A DNA stretch of 64,000 nucleotides from Anaerosphaera multitolerans (GTDB taxonomy: Bacteria; Bacillota; Clostridia; Tissierellales; Peptoniphilaceae), in contig NZ_RLIH01000003.1 in NCBI RefSeq assembly GCF_004006535.1, forward strand, positions 1 to 64,000, written 5' to 3'. The notes below the pieces were generated by a model. That model was not told the DNA's origin. It saw only the letters and a list, made by a program, of their open reading frames with translations, and did no database searches. Made by a program: the position numbers and the translations under genes. Shown here piece after piece: positions 8,759-18,517 of this stretch. Numbering within the stretch: the first letter of the stretch is position 1; every line of letters starts with the position of its first letter.

Positions 8759-9358
8759 TTATCTCCTATTTCCTATTTTATTTTCAGTTCCACTTAATAA
8801 TCTTAATATATTAGATTTATGTCTATAAATCCCTAAAATACAAATAATTCCTATTAATATTTTACTATAAATACTATAAAAACCAAAGAAAGTAAATAAC
8901 ACAAATATACTTAAGAAAAAACCTATTGATGCCAAAGATACAATTCTAGTAAAAATGGTTAAAAGCATCCAAACAATCCAGCAAATAAAAGTTAATTTAA
9001 AGTCAAATACAGCAAAAGCACCTAATGTAGTAGCAACTCCCTTTCCACCTTTAAATTTCATATAAAAAGGATAGTCGTGTCCTATAATACAAGCAAGTAT
9101 AATTAACAAAGTGTACTCATCTGAGAAATCAAATAGAAACTTTGAAATAAAAGCTACCAGAACTCCTTTTAAGAAGTCTATTATAAAAGTTATAACACCC
9201 AATTTTTTCCCTAACACTCTCATAGCATTAGTAGTTCCTGCATTTTTGCTTCCATGTTCACGAACATCAACGTTTAGAAAAATTTTACCTAGAAAATAGG
9301 AACCTGAGACAGTCCCTATTAAATAGGATAAAACCAACGAAATTGGAAATAACATCAT
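8759..9358 (-). CDS. plsY: Glycerol-3-phosphate acyltransferase PlsY
   Basis: A 199-residue multi-pass membrane enzyme that acylates glycerol-3-phosphate from acyl-phosphate. It carries the family motifs SKNAGTTNAMRVLG (residues 37-50), GHDYPFYMKFKGGKGVAT and the C-terminal YRHKSNI. The ATG overlaps the der stop codon (ATGA), so translation is coupled. A second ATG follows at once and could equally be used. Confidence 0.94.
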   Translation of the reverse strand: MMLFPISLVLSYLIGTVSGSYFLGKIFLNVDVREHGSKNAGTTNAMRVLGKKLGVITFIIDFLKGVLVAFISKFLFDFSDEYTLLIILACIIGHDYPFYMKFKGGKGVATTLGAFAVFDFKLTFICWIVWMLLTIFTRIVSLASIGFFLSIFVLFTFFGFYSIYSKILIGIICILGIYRHKSNILRLLSGTENKIGNRR

Positions 9359-10671
9359 TGTTCTCCTCTATTTTTTAAAGTTAATACTATTGGAACGCCA
9401 TCAAAACTATAGGATTCTCTAATTTGATTTTCTAAATATCTTATATAACTAAAATGGAATAATTCTTTATCATTTACAGATAACAAAAACTTAGGCGGTC
9501 TCACTGAAACTTGAGATCCATAATATAACTTCCCTCTCCTTCCTTTATCTGAAGGAGGTTGATTCATTAAAACAGCTTTATTTAAAATATCATTTAATAC
9601 ACCCGTTTTTATTCTATGGTTATAATTATTGTTTACTATTAAAATTGTTTCTAATAGTTTATCAATTCTTTGCCCTGTTAATGCTGATACAAATACCATT
9701 GGCGCGTAATTTATAAAAGGTAACCTATCCCTAATTGATTTTTCAAATTTCTTAATGGAATTATTATCCTTTTCTATTAAGTCCCATTTATTGACAGCAA
9801 TTATAATCCCTTTATTGTTATCATGAGCATACCCTACTATTTTGGCATCCTGTTCTGAAACACCTTCAAAGGCATCAATTACCAATACACATACACTTGA
9901 TCTTTCAATCGCTGTAAGTGTTCTAATGACAGAATACCTTTCAATTTTCTCATTGATTTTTTTCTTTTTTCTAAGTCCTGCCGTATCAACTAAAGTATAA
10001 TCTTCATCTTTATATTTAAATTTTGTATCGATAGAGTCTCTTGTAGTACCGGGAATATCCGTTACAATAACTCTATCTTCTCCAAGTATATGATTAATCA
10101 AAGAGGACTTACCAACATTCGGCTTACCTATAAAAGTTACTCTTATTGAATCGTCATAAAATTCTTCAGGCTGTTCACCAAAATCTTTAATAACTTCATC
10201 AAGCAAATCCCCAACTCCGGTACCTTGTTCAGAACTTATAGTTATCGGTTCTCCCAAGCCCAGCTCAAAAAAATCATAATAATTTTCTTTTGCAGCCTTG
10301 GAGTCAAATTTATTAGCCGCTAAAATTACTTTTTTATTGGACTTTCTCAAATAAGTGGCTATCTCTCTATCGCTTGATGTAACTCCTCTAACACCATCAG
10401 TTAAAAAAATAATTACATCACTCATATCCATGGCGAGGTCTACTTGTGCTTTTATGCTGGACATAAAAATATCTTCATCCTTTAAATCAAGTCCACCAGT
10501 ATCAACAAGTAGAAATACCTTTCCCAGCCATTGCGCATCATAGTAAATTCTATCTCTTGTAACACCTGGTGTATCTTCTGTAATTGAAATTTTTCGTCCT
10601 ATTATTTTATTAAAAAGTGTGGATTTTCCTACGTTAGGAGTCCCAATAATAGAGACTATAGGTTTTTCCAT
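9355..10671 (-). CDS. der: Ribosome biogenesis GTPase Der (EngA)
   Basis: A 438-residue protein with two tandem Era-like GTPase domains, the hallmark of Der. Walker A motifs are GTPNVGKST (about residue 10) and GKPNVGKSS (about residue 182), G3 motifs DTGGL and DTAGL, G4 motifs NKFD and NKWD, followed by a KH-like C-terminal domain. Der works in late 50S maturation and is essential in most bacteria. It leads the operon with plsY and gpsA; RBS is GAGGTGAT. Confidence 0.96.
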   Translation of the reverse strand: MEKPIVSIIGTPNVGKSTLFNKIIGRKISITEDTPGVTRDRIYYDAQWLGKVFLLVDTGGLDLKDEDIFMSSIKAQVDLAMDMSDVIIFLTDGVRGVTSSDREIATYLRKSNKKVILAANKFDSKAAKENYYDFFELGLGEPITISSEQGTGVGDLLDEVIKDFGEQPEEFYDDSIRVTFIGKPNVGKSSLINHILGEDRVIVTDIPGTTRDSIDTKFKYKDEDYTLVDTAGLRKKKKINEKIERYSVIRTLTAIERSSVCVLVIDAFEGVSEQDAKIVGYAHDNNKGIIIAVNKWDLIEKDNNSIKKFEKSIRDRLPFINYAPMVFVSALTGQRIDKLLETILIVNNNYNHRIKTGVLNDILNKAVLMNQPPSDKGRRGKLYYGSQVSVRPPKFLLSVNDKELFHFSYIRYLENQIRESYSFDGVPIVLTLKNRGEQ

Positions 10672-10742
10672 ACTATCACCTCATCCTATTGTTTTCCTGT
10701 AACATTATATCATTTGACAGGTACACTTTCAATTAATATTGA

Positions 10743-10771
10743 TTGTTTAAACCCATTCTAAATAGTATAAT
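10743..10771 (+). promoter_or_regulatory. Promoter of the ThrE-type exporter genes
   Basis: TTGTTT (10743-10748) and TATAAT (10766-10771) are 17 bases apart and 20 bases before the start codon. A separate TTGACA at 10714 lacks a good -10 partner. Confidence 0.6.
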
Positions 10772-10791
10772 CATAATGATTGGAGTAAATT

Positions 10792-11565
10792 ATGAAACGC
10801 AAAATAGATAATATAAAAGATGCTAAAAATTTAATGACCTTGGCTATTTACGCTGGTAAACTTTTAGTTAAAAATGGAGCTGAAATTTATAGAGTTGAAG
10901 ATACCATGCAAAGAATTTGTAGTTCTGCTACCAATATAGATTCTGTAGATGTATATGTTCTTACATCAGGTATATTTATTTCCCTAGAATATGATGGGGA
11001 GATTATGAACAACTTCAAAAAGGTAAAAAGTTCAACAATTAACTTAGAAAAAATAGCAGAGGTAAATGATTTTTCCAGAAAATTTGTAAGTGACAACATT
11101 AGTTATAATGAAGGAATGAATATTTTAGAAAAAATAGATAGTAATTTTAACATTAACAGTAAGGTTTTAAATTTATCTGCCGGTTGGCTGGCAGGATTTT
11201 TCTCTCTATTATTTGGAGGAAATATTAAAGACTTTATATCAGCTTTTTTAATTACTACATTTGTTTCTCATTTTTTAAATAGAATTACTAAATTTGATTT
11301 TACTTTTTTTGTATATAATTTTATTGGTTCCTTTATAATTACTGTTCTTGCCATTTTATTTACAAAGATTAATTTAGCAAGTAATTATAATATGGTAGTA
11401 ATAGGATCCATTATGATATTAGTCCCTGGAGTTCCCTCTACTAATGCAGCAAGGGACATTATGAACGGTGATTTTTTATCAGGATTAATGGGACTTGCAA
11501 AGACAATCTTTTTAGGTCTTGCAATAGCGCTAGGTGTTGGAGCAGCACTACAAATATTAAAATAA
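10792..11565 (+). CDS. Threonine/serine exporter, ThrE N-terminal half (DUF1212/YjjP type)
   Basis: A 257-residue protein with a soluble N-terminal part (about residues 1-115) and five hydrophobic segments (about 125-257). The segment AIYAGKLLVKNGAEIYRVEDTM is typical of the ThrE/YjjP family, and LVPGVPSTNAARDIMNGDFLSGL marks the membrane part. Together with the next gene it forms a split ThrE exporter, which in relatives exports threonine, serine or (YjjPB) succinate. Substrate is not decidable here. Confidence 0.82.
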   Translation: MKRKIDNIKDAKNLMTLAIYAGKLLVKNGAEIYRVEDTMQRICSSATNIDSVDVYVLTSGIFISLEYDGEIMNNFKKVKSSTINLEKIAEVNDFSRKFVSDNISYNEGMNILEKIDSNFNINSKVLNLSAGWLAGFFSLLFGGNIKDFISAFLITTFVSHFLNRITKFDFTFFVYNFIGSFIITVLAILFTKINLASNYNMVVIGSIMILVPGVPSTNAARDIMNGDFLSGLMGLAKTIFLGLAIALGVGAALQILK

Positions 11566-11575
11566 GGAGTGTAAT

Positions 11576-12013
11576 ATGTATTATTTAACTCAATTTTTAA
11601 TAGCAACTTTTGCAGCAATGGGCTTTGCCTTTTATTTCAATTGCCCTAAGAAGGCTATAATTACATCATGCTTATTTGCTGGAATCGCTTGGACTATATT
11701 CAAATTTACATTGATAAAGACCAATAATTACTTTTTAGCTGGACTTTATTCTGCCTTTATTTTAGGGTTACTTGGTGAATTTGCAGCAAGAAAATTAAAA
11801 AATCCGGCAACGGTTTTTATAATACCGGGTTTAACTCCAATGGTCCCTGGTGCAGGTGTATATTATTCAATGTATTATTTAATCAATGAAAATTCCAAAC
11901 TTGCCCAAGAATCCGCTTTAGAAACTTTTTTTATTGCATCTTCACTTGCAGTTGGCTTAGTGGCATCTCTCTCAGTTATTAAAGTGATAAAAACATTTAA
12001 ATATAATAGTTAG
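11576..12013 (+). CDS. Threonine/serine exporter, ThrE C-terminal half (DUF3815/YjjB type)
   Basis: A 145-residue membrane protein with about five helices and the family signature FIIPGLTPMVPGAGVYYSMYYLI near residue 80. It starts 10 bases after the upstream exporter gene with its own AAGGAG, so the two are co-transcribed and probably form one transporter. The pair ends at a strong terminator shared with nifJ. Confidence 0.82.
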   Translation: MYYLTQFLIATFAAMGFAFYFNCPKKAIITSCLFAGIAWTIFKFTLIKTNNYFLAGLYSAFILGLLGEFAARKLKNPATVFIIPGLTPMVPGAGVYYSMYYLINENSKLAQESALETFFIASSLAVGLVASLSVIKVIKTFKYNS

Positions 12014-12048
12014 TTTCTTATTAAAATTAAATTATTATTGAATTTAAT

Positions 12049-12091
12049 AAAACATAAAATCCAAGGATTAAGCCCTTGGATTTTATGTTTT
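12049..12091. terminator. Bidirectional terminator between exporter genes and nifJ
   Basis: A perfect 18-bp inverted repeat with a 7-base loop whose A- and T-rich ends provide T-tracts in both directions. It serves two convergent genes. Confidence 0.88.
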
Positions 12092-12108
12092 ATATCTATA
12101 AATTTAAA

Positions 12109-15100
12109 TTAGTCTTCGAAAGATTGTCCCATTCTCAAGTAATATTCATATCTTTCTTTAGCATTTTCTTCAGCCACTTCATAAAGCTCTTCTGCTCTTT
12201 CAGGGAATAATTTCTTAAGTGAAGTATATCTAACTTCCCCATCTAAGAACTCTCTATATGGTTTTGTCGGCTCTTTAGAATCTAAAATAAACGGATTCTT
12301 TCCTTCTTTCTTTAAATCAGGATTAAATCTGTATAAGTGCCAGTAGCCTGATTCAACCGCTTTCTTTTCCTCTTCTACAGAAGCGCCCATTCCAGCTCTA
12401 ATTCCATGATTTATACAAGGTGCATAACAAATTATTAATGAAGGACCATTATAAGCTTCAGCCTCTTTAATTGCTTTTAAAGCTTGGTTTTTATCAGCAC
12501 CCAGGGCGATTTGTGCCACATATACATATCCATAAGTTGCAGCCATCATACCTAGATCTTTCTTTCTAGTAGTTTTACCAGAAGCGGCAAATTGTGCCAC
12601 AGCAGCTGTTGGAGTAGCCTTAGAAGCTTGTCCTCCTGTATTTGAATAAACTTCTGTATCAACAACTATAACGTTAAGATCTTCACCAGATGCTAGTACG
12701 TGGTCAAGTCCACCATAACCAATGTCATAAGCCCATCCGTCTCCACCAATTATCCATTGAGATTTCTTAATTAAGAATTTCTTAAGGCTATTTAAAGTCT
12801 TAATAATTTCATTTGCTTTTTCTGAATCATATTGTTTTTCAAGTGCTGGTATCAATCTAACACTAGCAGCCTTTGAAGTTTTATAATCATCCATTCCGTC
12901 AATCCACTCATTAAACAATTCATTAGTGGCTTGATCTACATTTAAGTCTATAAATTCTTCCATTAAAATTTTAATTCTATCTCTGCTTTGAGTTTGAGAA
13001 ATTGCCATTCCAAAACCATATTCAGCATTATCCTCAAATAAAGAGTTAGCCCAAGAAGGTCCGTGACCACATTCATCTGTACAATATGGCATTGAAGGAG
13101 CAGATCCTCCCCAAATAGATGTACAACCAGTTGCATTTGCAATACTCATTCTATCACCAAATAATTGTGTTACTAATTTAATATATGGTGTTTCTCCACA
13201 ACCAGCACACGCTCCTGAGAATTCAAGATATGGCATAAAGAATTGTGAATTTTTAACGTTATTCGGCTCAAAATCTTCTTGTTTAGTCTTTATAGTAGTA
13301 GCAAATTTCCAATTATCAGATTGTTCATCTATCATTTCTTCCAAAGGTGCCATAACTAAAGCTTTTTCTTTTGAAGGACAAACTTGAACACAATTTCCGC
13401 AACCAGTACAATCTAAAGGTGATACTTGAATTCTGTATTCGTACTTATCAGCACCCTTACCTATTCCCTTTTTGGTTTCAAAACCTTCAGGCGCGTTTGC
13501 AACTTCATTTTCGTCTAATAGGAAAGGTCTAATTGCAGCATGTGGACAAACAAAAGAACATTGATTACATTGAATACAGTTTCCTATTATCCATCTAGGT
13601 ACGTTAACTGCAATTCCTCTCTTTTCATACTTACTAGTTCCAGCAGGGAAAGTACCATCTTCAACTCCTACAAATGAAGATACTGGTAAATCATTACCTT
13701 CTTGTCTAGTCATTGGAACTAAAATATCGTTGATAAATTCAGGTGCATTGTCAATTTTATGATTTTCATCAACTTCAACGTTCTTCCAGCTGTCTGGAAC
13801 TTCAACTAAATGAGTAGCATTTATTCCAGCATCAACAGCCTTGTAGTTCATCTGTACAATGTCATCACCTTTGTTGCCATAGTCTCTTACAATTGCTTCC
13901 TTTAAGAACTTTACTGCATCTTCAATAGGTAGTACATTGGAAAGTTTAAAGAATGCTGATTGCATAACCATATTAATTCTCTCTCCAAGACCTATTTCTG
14001 CTGCAATTTTAGTTGCATTTATGGTATAGAACTTTATTTCATTCTCTGCAATATATTTTTTCATAGACTGTGGTAGATGTTCGTCTAATGCTTTTTCATC
14101 CCAAAGAGTATTTAATAGAAACGTTCCACCTTTTTTCAATCCCTTTAGCAAGTCGTATAGATATACATATGATTGTTTTGAACAGGATATAAAGTCAGAC
14201 TCAGCAAGCAAGTAAGTTGAAGTAATTCTATTTTTACCGAATCTCAAGTGAGACATAGTAACTCCACCGGATTTCTTAGAGTCATAGTCAAAATATCCTT
14301 GTGCATACATGTCGGTATTATCACCAATAATTTTAATTGCACTTTTATTTGCACCAACTGTACCATCAGAACCAAATCCCCAGAACTTACATCTAATAGT
14401 TCCCTCAGGCTCAGTAGTTATAGTTTCTTCAATAGGAAGAGATAAATTAGTAACATCGTCATTTATACCTATTGTGAAATTATGTCTTGGTTTATCTGCA
14501 TTAAGATGTTTAAAGACAGCTAAAATCTGAGATGGATTTGTATCCTTTGATCCTAAACCGTATCTACCACCTACAATAACAGGAGCATTTTCCACATCAT
14601 AATAAACATCTCTAACATCAAGGTATAGAGGTTCTCCAATAGCACCCTTTTCTTTAGTTCTATCTAAAACTGCTATTTTCTTAACTGTCTTAGGCATTTC
14701 ATCTAAGAAGTGTTTTTTAGAAAAAGGTCTATATAGGTGTACTTTTAGCAATCCTACTTTTTTGCCATTATCATTTAGATAATCAACAACTTCTTCTATA
14801 GTTTCAGTTACAGATCCCATAGCTATAATTACTTCTTCTGCGTCCTCTGCACCGTAATAATTAAATAACCCGTACTTTCTTCCAGTTAACTTAGAGATTT
14901 CTTTCATATATTCATCAGTAACATCAACAACGTTCTCATAAAAATTATTAGAAGATTCTACAGATTGGAAATAAATATCAGGATTTTGAGCAGTACCTCT
15001 TACAAAAGGTTCATTAGGATTTAAAGCTCTTTCTTTAAATTCGCTTATAGCATCTTTATCAACTAACTTCTCTAAATCATCGTAATCCAATACTTCAATT

Positions 15101-15642
15101 TTTTGTACTTCATGAGAAGTTCTGAAACCATCAAAAAAATGTGCAAAAGGAACTCTACTTTTAATAGCACTAAGATGTGCAACTGCAGCCATATCCATAG
15201 ATTCTTGAACAGAACCTGAGGCTAAAAGTGCAAAACCAGTAGCACGTGCAGCCATAACGTCTTGATGATCACCGAATATAGAAAGAGCATGAGATGCTAA
15301 AGCACGAGCTGCTACATGAAATACTCCCGGTAGCAATTCCCCTGCTATTTTATACATATTAGGCAGCATAAGTAGTAAACCCTGAGACGCAGTATAAGTA
15401 GAAGTTAAAGAGCCTGCTTGTAATGCACCGTGCATAGCTCCGGCAGCACCAGCTTCAGATTGTAATTCCTTAACTAAAACTTCTTGTCCAAAAATGTTCT
15501 TTCTTCCTTGTGATGCCCAGGCGTCTATATGTTCAGCCATAGGTGAGGATGGTGTAATCGGATATATACAAGCAATATCAGAAAAAGCATAGGCCACGTG
15601 AGCCGCAGCTTCATTACCATCCATCGTCTTAAAATTTTTCAT
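12109..15642 (-). CDS. nifJ: Pyruvate:ferredoxin (flavodoxin) oxidoreductase
   Basis: A 1177-residue single-chain PFOR, the central enzyme that converts pyruvate and CoA to acetyl-CoA, CO2 and reduced ferredoxin or flavodoxin. Domains run from the N-terminal pyrimidine-binding domain (YPITPSSPMAEH) through the two-cluster ferredoxin domain (CIQCNQCSFVCPHAA and CTGCGNCVQVCPSK) to the ThDP domain with CAGCGETPY and GDGWAYDIGYGGLD. Electrons may go to the flavodoxin at 20899. I placed the start at the ATG after GAGGGGG; the longer frame has no RBS. Confidence 0.97.
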   Translation of the reverse strand: MKNFKTMDGNEAAAHVAYAFSDIACIYPITPSSPMAEHIDAWASQGRKNIFGQEVLVKELQSEAGAAGAMHGALQAGSLTSTYTASQGLLLMLPNMYKIAGELLPGVFHVAARALASHALSIFGDHQDVMAARATGFALLASGSVQESMDMAAVAHLSAIKSRVPFAHFFDGFRTSHEVQKIEVLDYDDLEKLVDKDAISEFKERALNPNEPFVRGTAQNPDIYFQSVESSNNFYENVVDVTDEYMKEISKLTGRKYGLFNYYGAEDAEEVIIAMGSVTETIEEVVDYLNDNGKKVGLLKVHLYRPFSKKHFLDEMPKTVKKIAVLDRTKEKGAIGEPLYLDVRDVYYDVENAPVIVGGRYGLGSKDTNPSQILAVFKHLNADKPRHNFTIGINDDVTNLSLPIEETITTEPEGTIRCKFWGFGSDGTVGANKSAIKIIGDNTDMYAQGYFDYDSKKSGGVTMSHLRFGKNRITSTYLLAESDFISCSKQSYVYLYDLLKGLKKGGTFLLNTLWDEKALDEHLPQSMKKYIAENEIKFYTINATKIAAEIGLGERINMVMQSAFFKLSNVLPIEDAVKFLKEAIVRDYGNKGDDIVQMNYKAVDAGINATHLVEVPDSWKNVEVDENHKIDNAPEFINDILVPMTRQEGNDLPVSSFVGVEDGTFPAGTSKYEKRGIAVNVPRWIIGNCIQCNQCSFVCPHAAIRPFLLDENEVANAPEGFETKKGIGKGADKYEYRIQVSPLDCTGCGNCVQVCPSKEKALVMAPLEEMIDEQSDNWKFATTIKTKQEDFEPNNVKNSQFFMPYLEFSGACAGCGETPYIKLVTQLFGDRMSIANATGCTSIWGGSAPSMPYCTDECGHGPSWANSLFEDNAEYGFGMAISQTQSRDRIKILMEEFIDLNVDQATNELFNEWIDGMDDYKTSKAASVRLIPALEKQYDSEKANEIIKTLNSLKKFLIKKSQWIIGGDGWAYDIGYGGLDHVLASGEDLNVIVVDTEVYSNTGGQASKATPTAAVAQFAASGKTTRKKDLGMMAATYGYVYVAQIALGADKNQALKAIKEAEAYNGPSLIICYAPCINHGIRAGMGASVEEEKKAVESGYWHLYRFNPDLKKEGKNPFILDSKEPTKPYREFLDGEVRYTSLKKLFPERAEELYEVAEENAKERYEYYLRMGQSFED

Positions 15643-15695
15643 TGCGAAAAACCCCCTCTTTATATTAAACATTTTAAATTACATATCTTCTTTAT

Positions 15696-15701
15696 ATTAT
15701 A
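15696..15701 (-). promoter_or_regulatory. -10 box of the nifJ promoter
   Basis: The minus strand reads GGCTATAATA about 55 bases before the nifJ start codon. A clear -35 is not seen. Confidence 0.5.
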
Positions 15702-15730
15702 GCCTATTTCAAAGTTTTTAAAATGTTTTT

Positions 15731-16660
15731 TTAATTACTATTTTTATTGTTTCTGCTATTTAAAATTCTATTATTAAGTTCCACTGCAGGGTTGTATCCC
15801 ATTTCCTTTTGTTTGAAGTTTTTTGTAGCAACTTCTATAATTAAAGCAATATCTCTGCCTGGCCTTACAGGAATCGTGTATTTAACAATTTTTATCCCTA
15901 GAATTTCTTCATATACATCTTCAAGACCAAGCCTTTCATAATCCTTTGTAGAATCCCAACTTTCTAAATCTACAATCATTTCAATTTCTTTTTCCTCCAT
16001 AACGAAGCCTATTCCAAATAATTTTTGAACATCTATTATGCCTACACCTCTTAGTTCCATAAAATGCTTCGTTATTTCAGGAGAAGTTCCAATTAATTTG
16101 CTATCTATATTTTTAATTATTACAGAATCATCTGAAACCAACTTGGAACCCTTTGAAATTAAATTAAGTGCTGCTTCAGATTTACCAATTCCCGCCTTGC
16201 CCGTAATTAAAACTCCCACACCATATATATCTAGCAAAACGCCGTGCTTTCTTATTTTAGGAGCCAATTTATCTTCAACATAGTTTTGAAAGACTCCGGT
16301 AAATTTAGAAAAAGTATCTGAAGTTCTAAACAAAGACACATCATGAATTTTTGAAAGTTCTATAATTTCATCGTGAATGTAGTTATTTCCACAAAATACC
16401 ACACCGGGAATATTATAACTAAAAAGTTTTTTTAAAGAATTATGTCTTTCTTTAGGATTAAGCTCATTGATGTAGTGCCATTCTTGTTCTCCTATAATTT
16501 GAAGCCTCTCAGGTGAAAATTGATTATAGTATCCTGTTAATTGCAATCCAGGTCTATTTATATCACCACTTTTAAGAAGAACTTCATCTATATTATTTGC
16601 AATATAGATTTTTTCTAAATCCAAATCATTTATTACTTTTTGTAACTCTATTCCCTTCAT
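15731..16660 (-). CDS. hprK: HPr kinase/phosphorylase
   Basis: A 309-residue bifunctional enzyme that phosphorylates HPr on its regulatory serine, driving carbon catabolite control with CcpA in Bacillota. The C-terminal kinase domain has Walker A GKAGIGKSE (about residues 155-163), the HPrK signature region RGVGIIDVQKLFGIG and RPGRDIA. The start is an ATG preceded by GGAGG and overlapping the end of uvrC by 35 bases. Its presence implies a PTS even though no sugar operon is visible here. Confidence 0.94.
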   Translation of the reverse strand: MKGIELQKVINDLDLEKIYIANNIDEVLLKSGDINRPGLQLTGYYNQFSPERLQIIGEQEWHYINELNPKERHNSLKKLFSYNIPGVVFCGNNYIHDEIIELSKIHDVSLFRTSDTFSKFTGVFQNYVEDKLAPKIRKHGVLLDIYGVGVLITGKAGIGKSEAALNLISKGSKLVSDDSVIIKNIDSKLIGTSPEITKHFMELRGVGIIDVQKLFGIGFVMEEKEIEMIVDLESWDSTKDYERLGLEDVYEEILGIKIVKYTIPVRPGRDIALIIEVATKNFKQKEMGYNPAVELNNRILNSRNNKNSN

Positions 16661-18509
16661 TAATACCTCCATGAAAATGATTGTACAATATTTCTGCAGA
16701 ACTTTTATTCATTGACTTAACTTCTAAAAGTTCATCTATAGATGCACTTTTAATTTTTTTAATTGATTTAAAATGCTTCATTAAATCCTGTTTTCTTTTT
16801 GGACCTATTTGCTCAATATCATCTAACTCCGATTTAAAAATAGCATCGCTTCTTAAAGATCTATGATAATTAATGGCAAATCTATGAGCTTCATTTTGTA
16901 TTTTATAAATTAGTCTGTAACTTTTTGAAGTTACATTTAAATTATACTCTAGATTGTTATAAATAATTCCTCTAGTCTCATGGTAATCATCTTTTACTAA
17001 ACCGCAAATTTCTAAATTTAAATTTAAGTTTTCCAAGACCTCTTTTGCAATATTTACTTGTCCCTTTCCTCCATCAATCATAATTAAATCAGGAAAAGAA
17101 GAAAAAGATGACCTTATATTTTCTTCCTGCTCTGTCTTTCCTCTTTTAAATCTCCTATAGAGAACCTCTTCCATTGATGCATAGTCATTTGGACCCTCTA
17201 CATTTTTAATTTTAAATTTTCGATAGTCACTCTTTTTTGGCTCGCCATTTTCAAATACCACCATTGAACCTACCGATTCCACACCATAGGTGTTTGAAAT
17301 ATCATAAGCTTCAATTCTACTAGGTATTGATTTTAAGTTTAATAAATCTTTTAATTCATTTAAAGCCTCAAGATTTTGTTCTCGTTTCTTACTATACTTA
17401 TTTGCATATTTATTTAAAGTCTCAAGAGCATTATTTTTAACCAAGTTAATTAAATCTTTTTTATCACCTTTAATTGGGACGCTAATCTTAACAGTAGCTC
17501 CCCTTCTCTTAGTTAAAAGTTTTTCTAAATCTTCTAAGTCTTCAAGGGGATATTCTATTAATATTTCTTTTGGTATAAAAGTAACATTATTATAAAATTG
17601 TTTTATAAACGCTGATAAGATATCGGACTCGCTATCATTAAAATAATCTTTCATAAAATAATGTTCTCTACCTATTATTTTTCCTTCTCTTATAAAAAAC
17701 ACCTGAACTAATGATTCATCTATGCCCTTAGCTACACTTATGACATCTCTGTTTTCGTTTGAATCGGCATTGGAAATAATTTGTTTTTCATTTAATAATT
17801 TTAACGATTCAATATCATCTCTTAATGTAGCTGCCTTCTCAAATTCTAAATTATTTGAAGCCTCAAACATTTTATTTTCTAAATCTTTAATTAACTCATT
17901 ATCTCTCCCTGATAAAAATTTAAGAATCTCATTTATCATTTCATTATATTCATCAGTATTTACATTTTCAGTACATGGCGCCAAACACCTTCCTAAAAAA
18001 TAATTTAAACATGGTCTATATACTTTTGTTTTTTTATTTAAATTAAGAGTGCAGGTCTTTAAAGGATATATTCTATGCAAAATGTCAATTGAAGAGTTTA
18101 CTGCAGTTACATTGGGATAAGGTCCAAAATATTTAGCTTTATCATTTATTTTTTTTCGCGTTTTTAAAACTCTGGGATACTTCTCGTTAACAGTTACTTT
18201 AATATATGGATATTGCTTATCATCTCTTAATAAAATATTATACTTAGGAAGATTGTCTTTAATTAAATTACTCTCTAATATTAAAGATTCAACTTCATTT
18301 TCAACTATAATATATTCAAAATCTTCAATGTTAGAAACCATTGATTTTACTTTCATAGTTGAATTGCCATAGCTTCCAAAATACTGTCTTACTCTGTTTT
18401 TTAAAGATTTTGCTTTACCTACATAGATTATATTATCGTTCTTATCTTTCATAATATAAACACCTGGCAGATCAGGAAGTTGTTTTAATCTATCTTCTAA
18501 ATTTTTCAA
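16626..18509 (-). CDS. uvrC: Excinuclease ABC subunit C
   Basis: A 627-residue nucleotide excision repair nuclease. The N-terminal GIY-YIG domain (PGVYIMKDKNDNIIYVGKAKSLKNR, in part, residues 15-40) makes the 3' cut, a UVR motif lies near residue 200-232, and the RNase H-like C-terminal nuclease with MIDGGKGQ makes the 5' cut. A helix-hairpin-helix (IGPKRKQDLMKHFKS) ends the protein. The start is TTG with TAGGTGA upstream. It overlaps hprK at its 3' end. Confidence 0.95.
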   Translation of the reverse strand: MKNLEDRLKQLPDLPGVYIMKDKNDNIIYVGKAKSLKNRVRQYFGSYGNSTMKVKSMVSNIEDFEYIIVENEVESLILESNLIKDNLPKYNILLRDDKQYPYIKVTVNEKYPRVLKTRKKINDKAKYFGPYPNVTAVNSSIDILHRIYPLKTCTLNLNKKTKVYRPCLNYFLGRCLAPCTENVNTDEYNEMINEILKFLSGRDNELIKDLENKMFEASNNLEFEKAATLRDDIESLKLLNEKQIISNADSNENRDVISVAKGIDESLVQVFFIREGKIIGREHYFMKDYFNDSESDILSAFIKQFYNNVTFIPKEILIEYPLEDLEDLEKLLTKRRGATVKISVPIKGDKKDLINLVKNNALETLNKYANKYSKKREQNLEALNELKDLLNLKSIPSRIEAYDISNTYGVESVGSMVVFENGEPKKSDYRKFKIKNVEGPNDYASMEEVLYRRFKRGKTEQEENIRSSFSSFPDLIMIDGGKGQVNIAKEVLENLNLNLEICGLVKDDYHETRGIIYNNLEYNLNVTSKSYRLIYKIQNEAHRFAINYHRSLRSDAIFKSELDDIEQIGPKRKQDLMKHFKSIKKIKSASIDELLEVKSMNKSSAEILYNHFHGGINEGNRVTKSNK

Positions 18510-18517
18510 ATAATCAC

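Noticed and set aside
10714-10742. TTGACA at 10714 as the exporter promoter
   Set aside because: The hexamer 17 bases downstream (TATTGA) is poor; the pair at 10743/10766 fits better.
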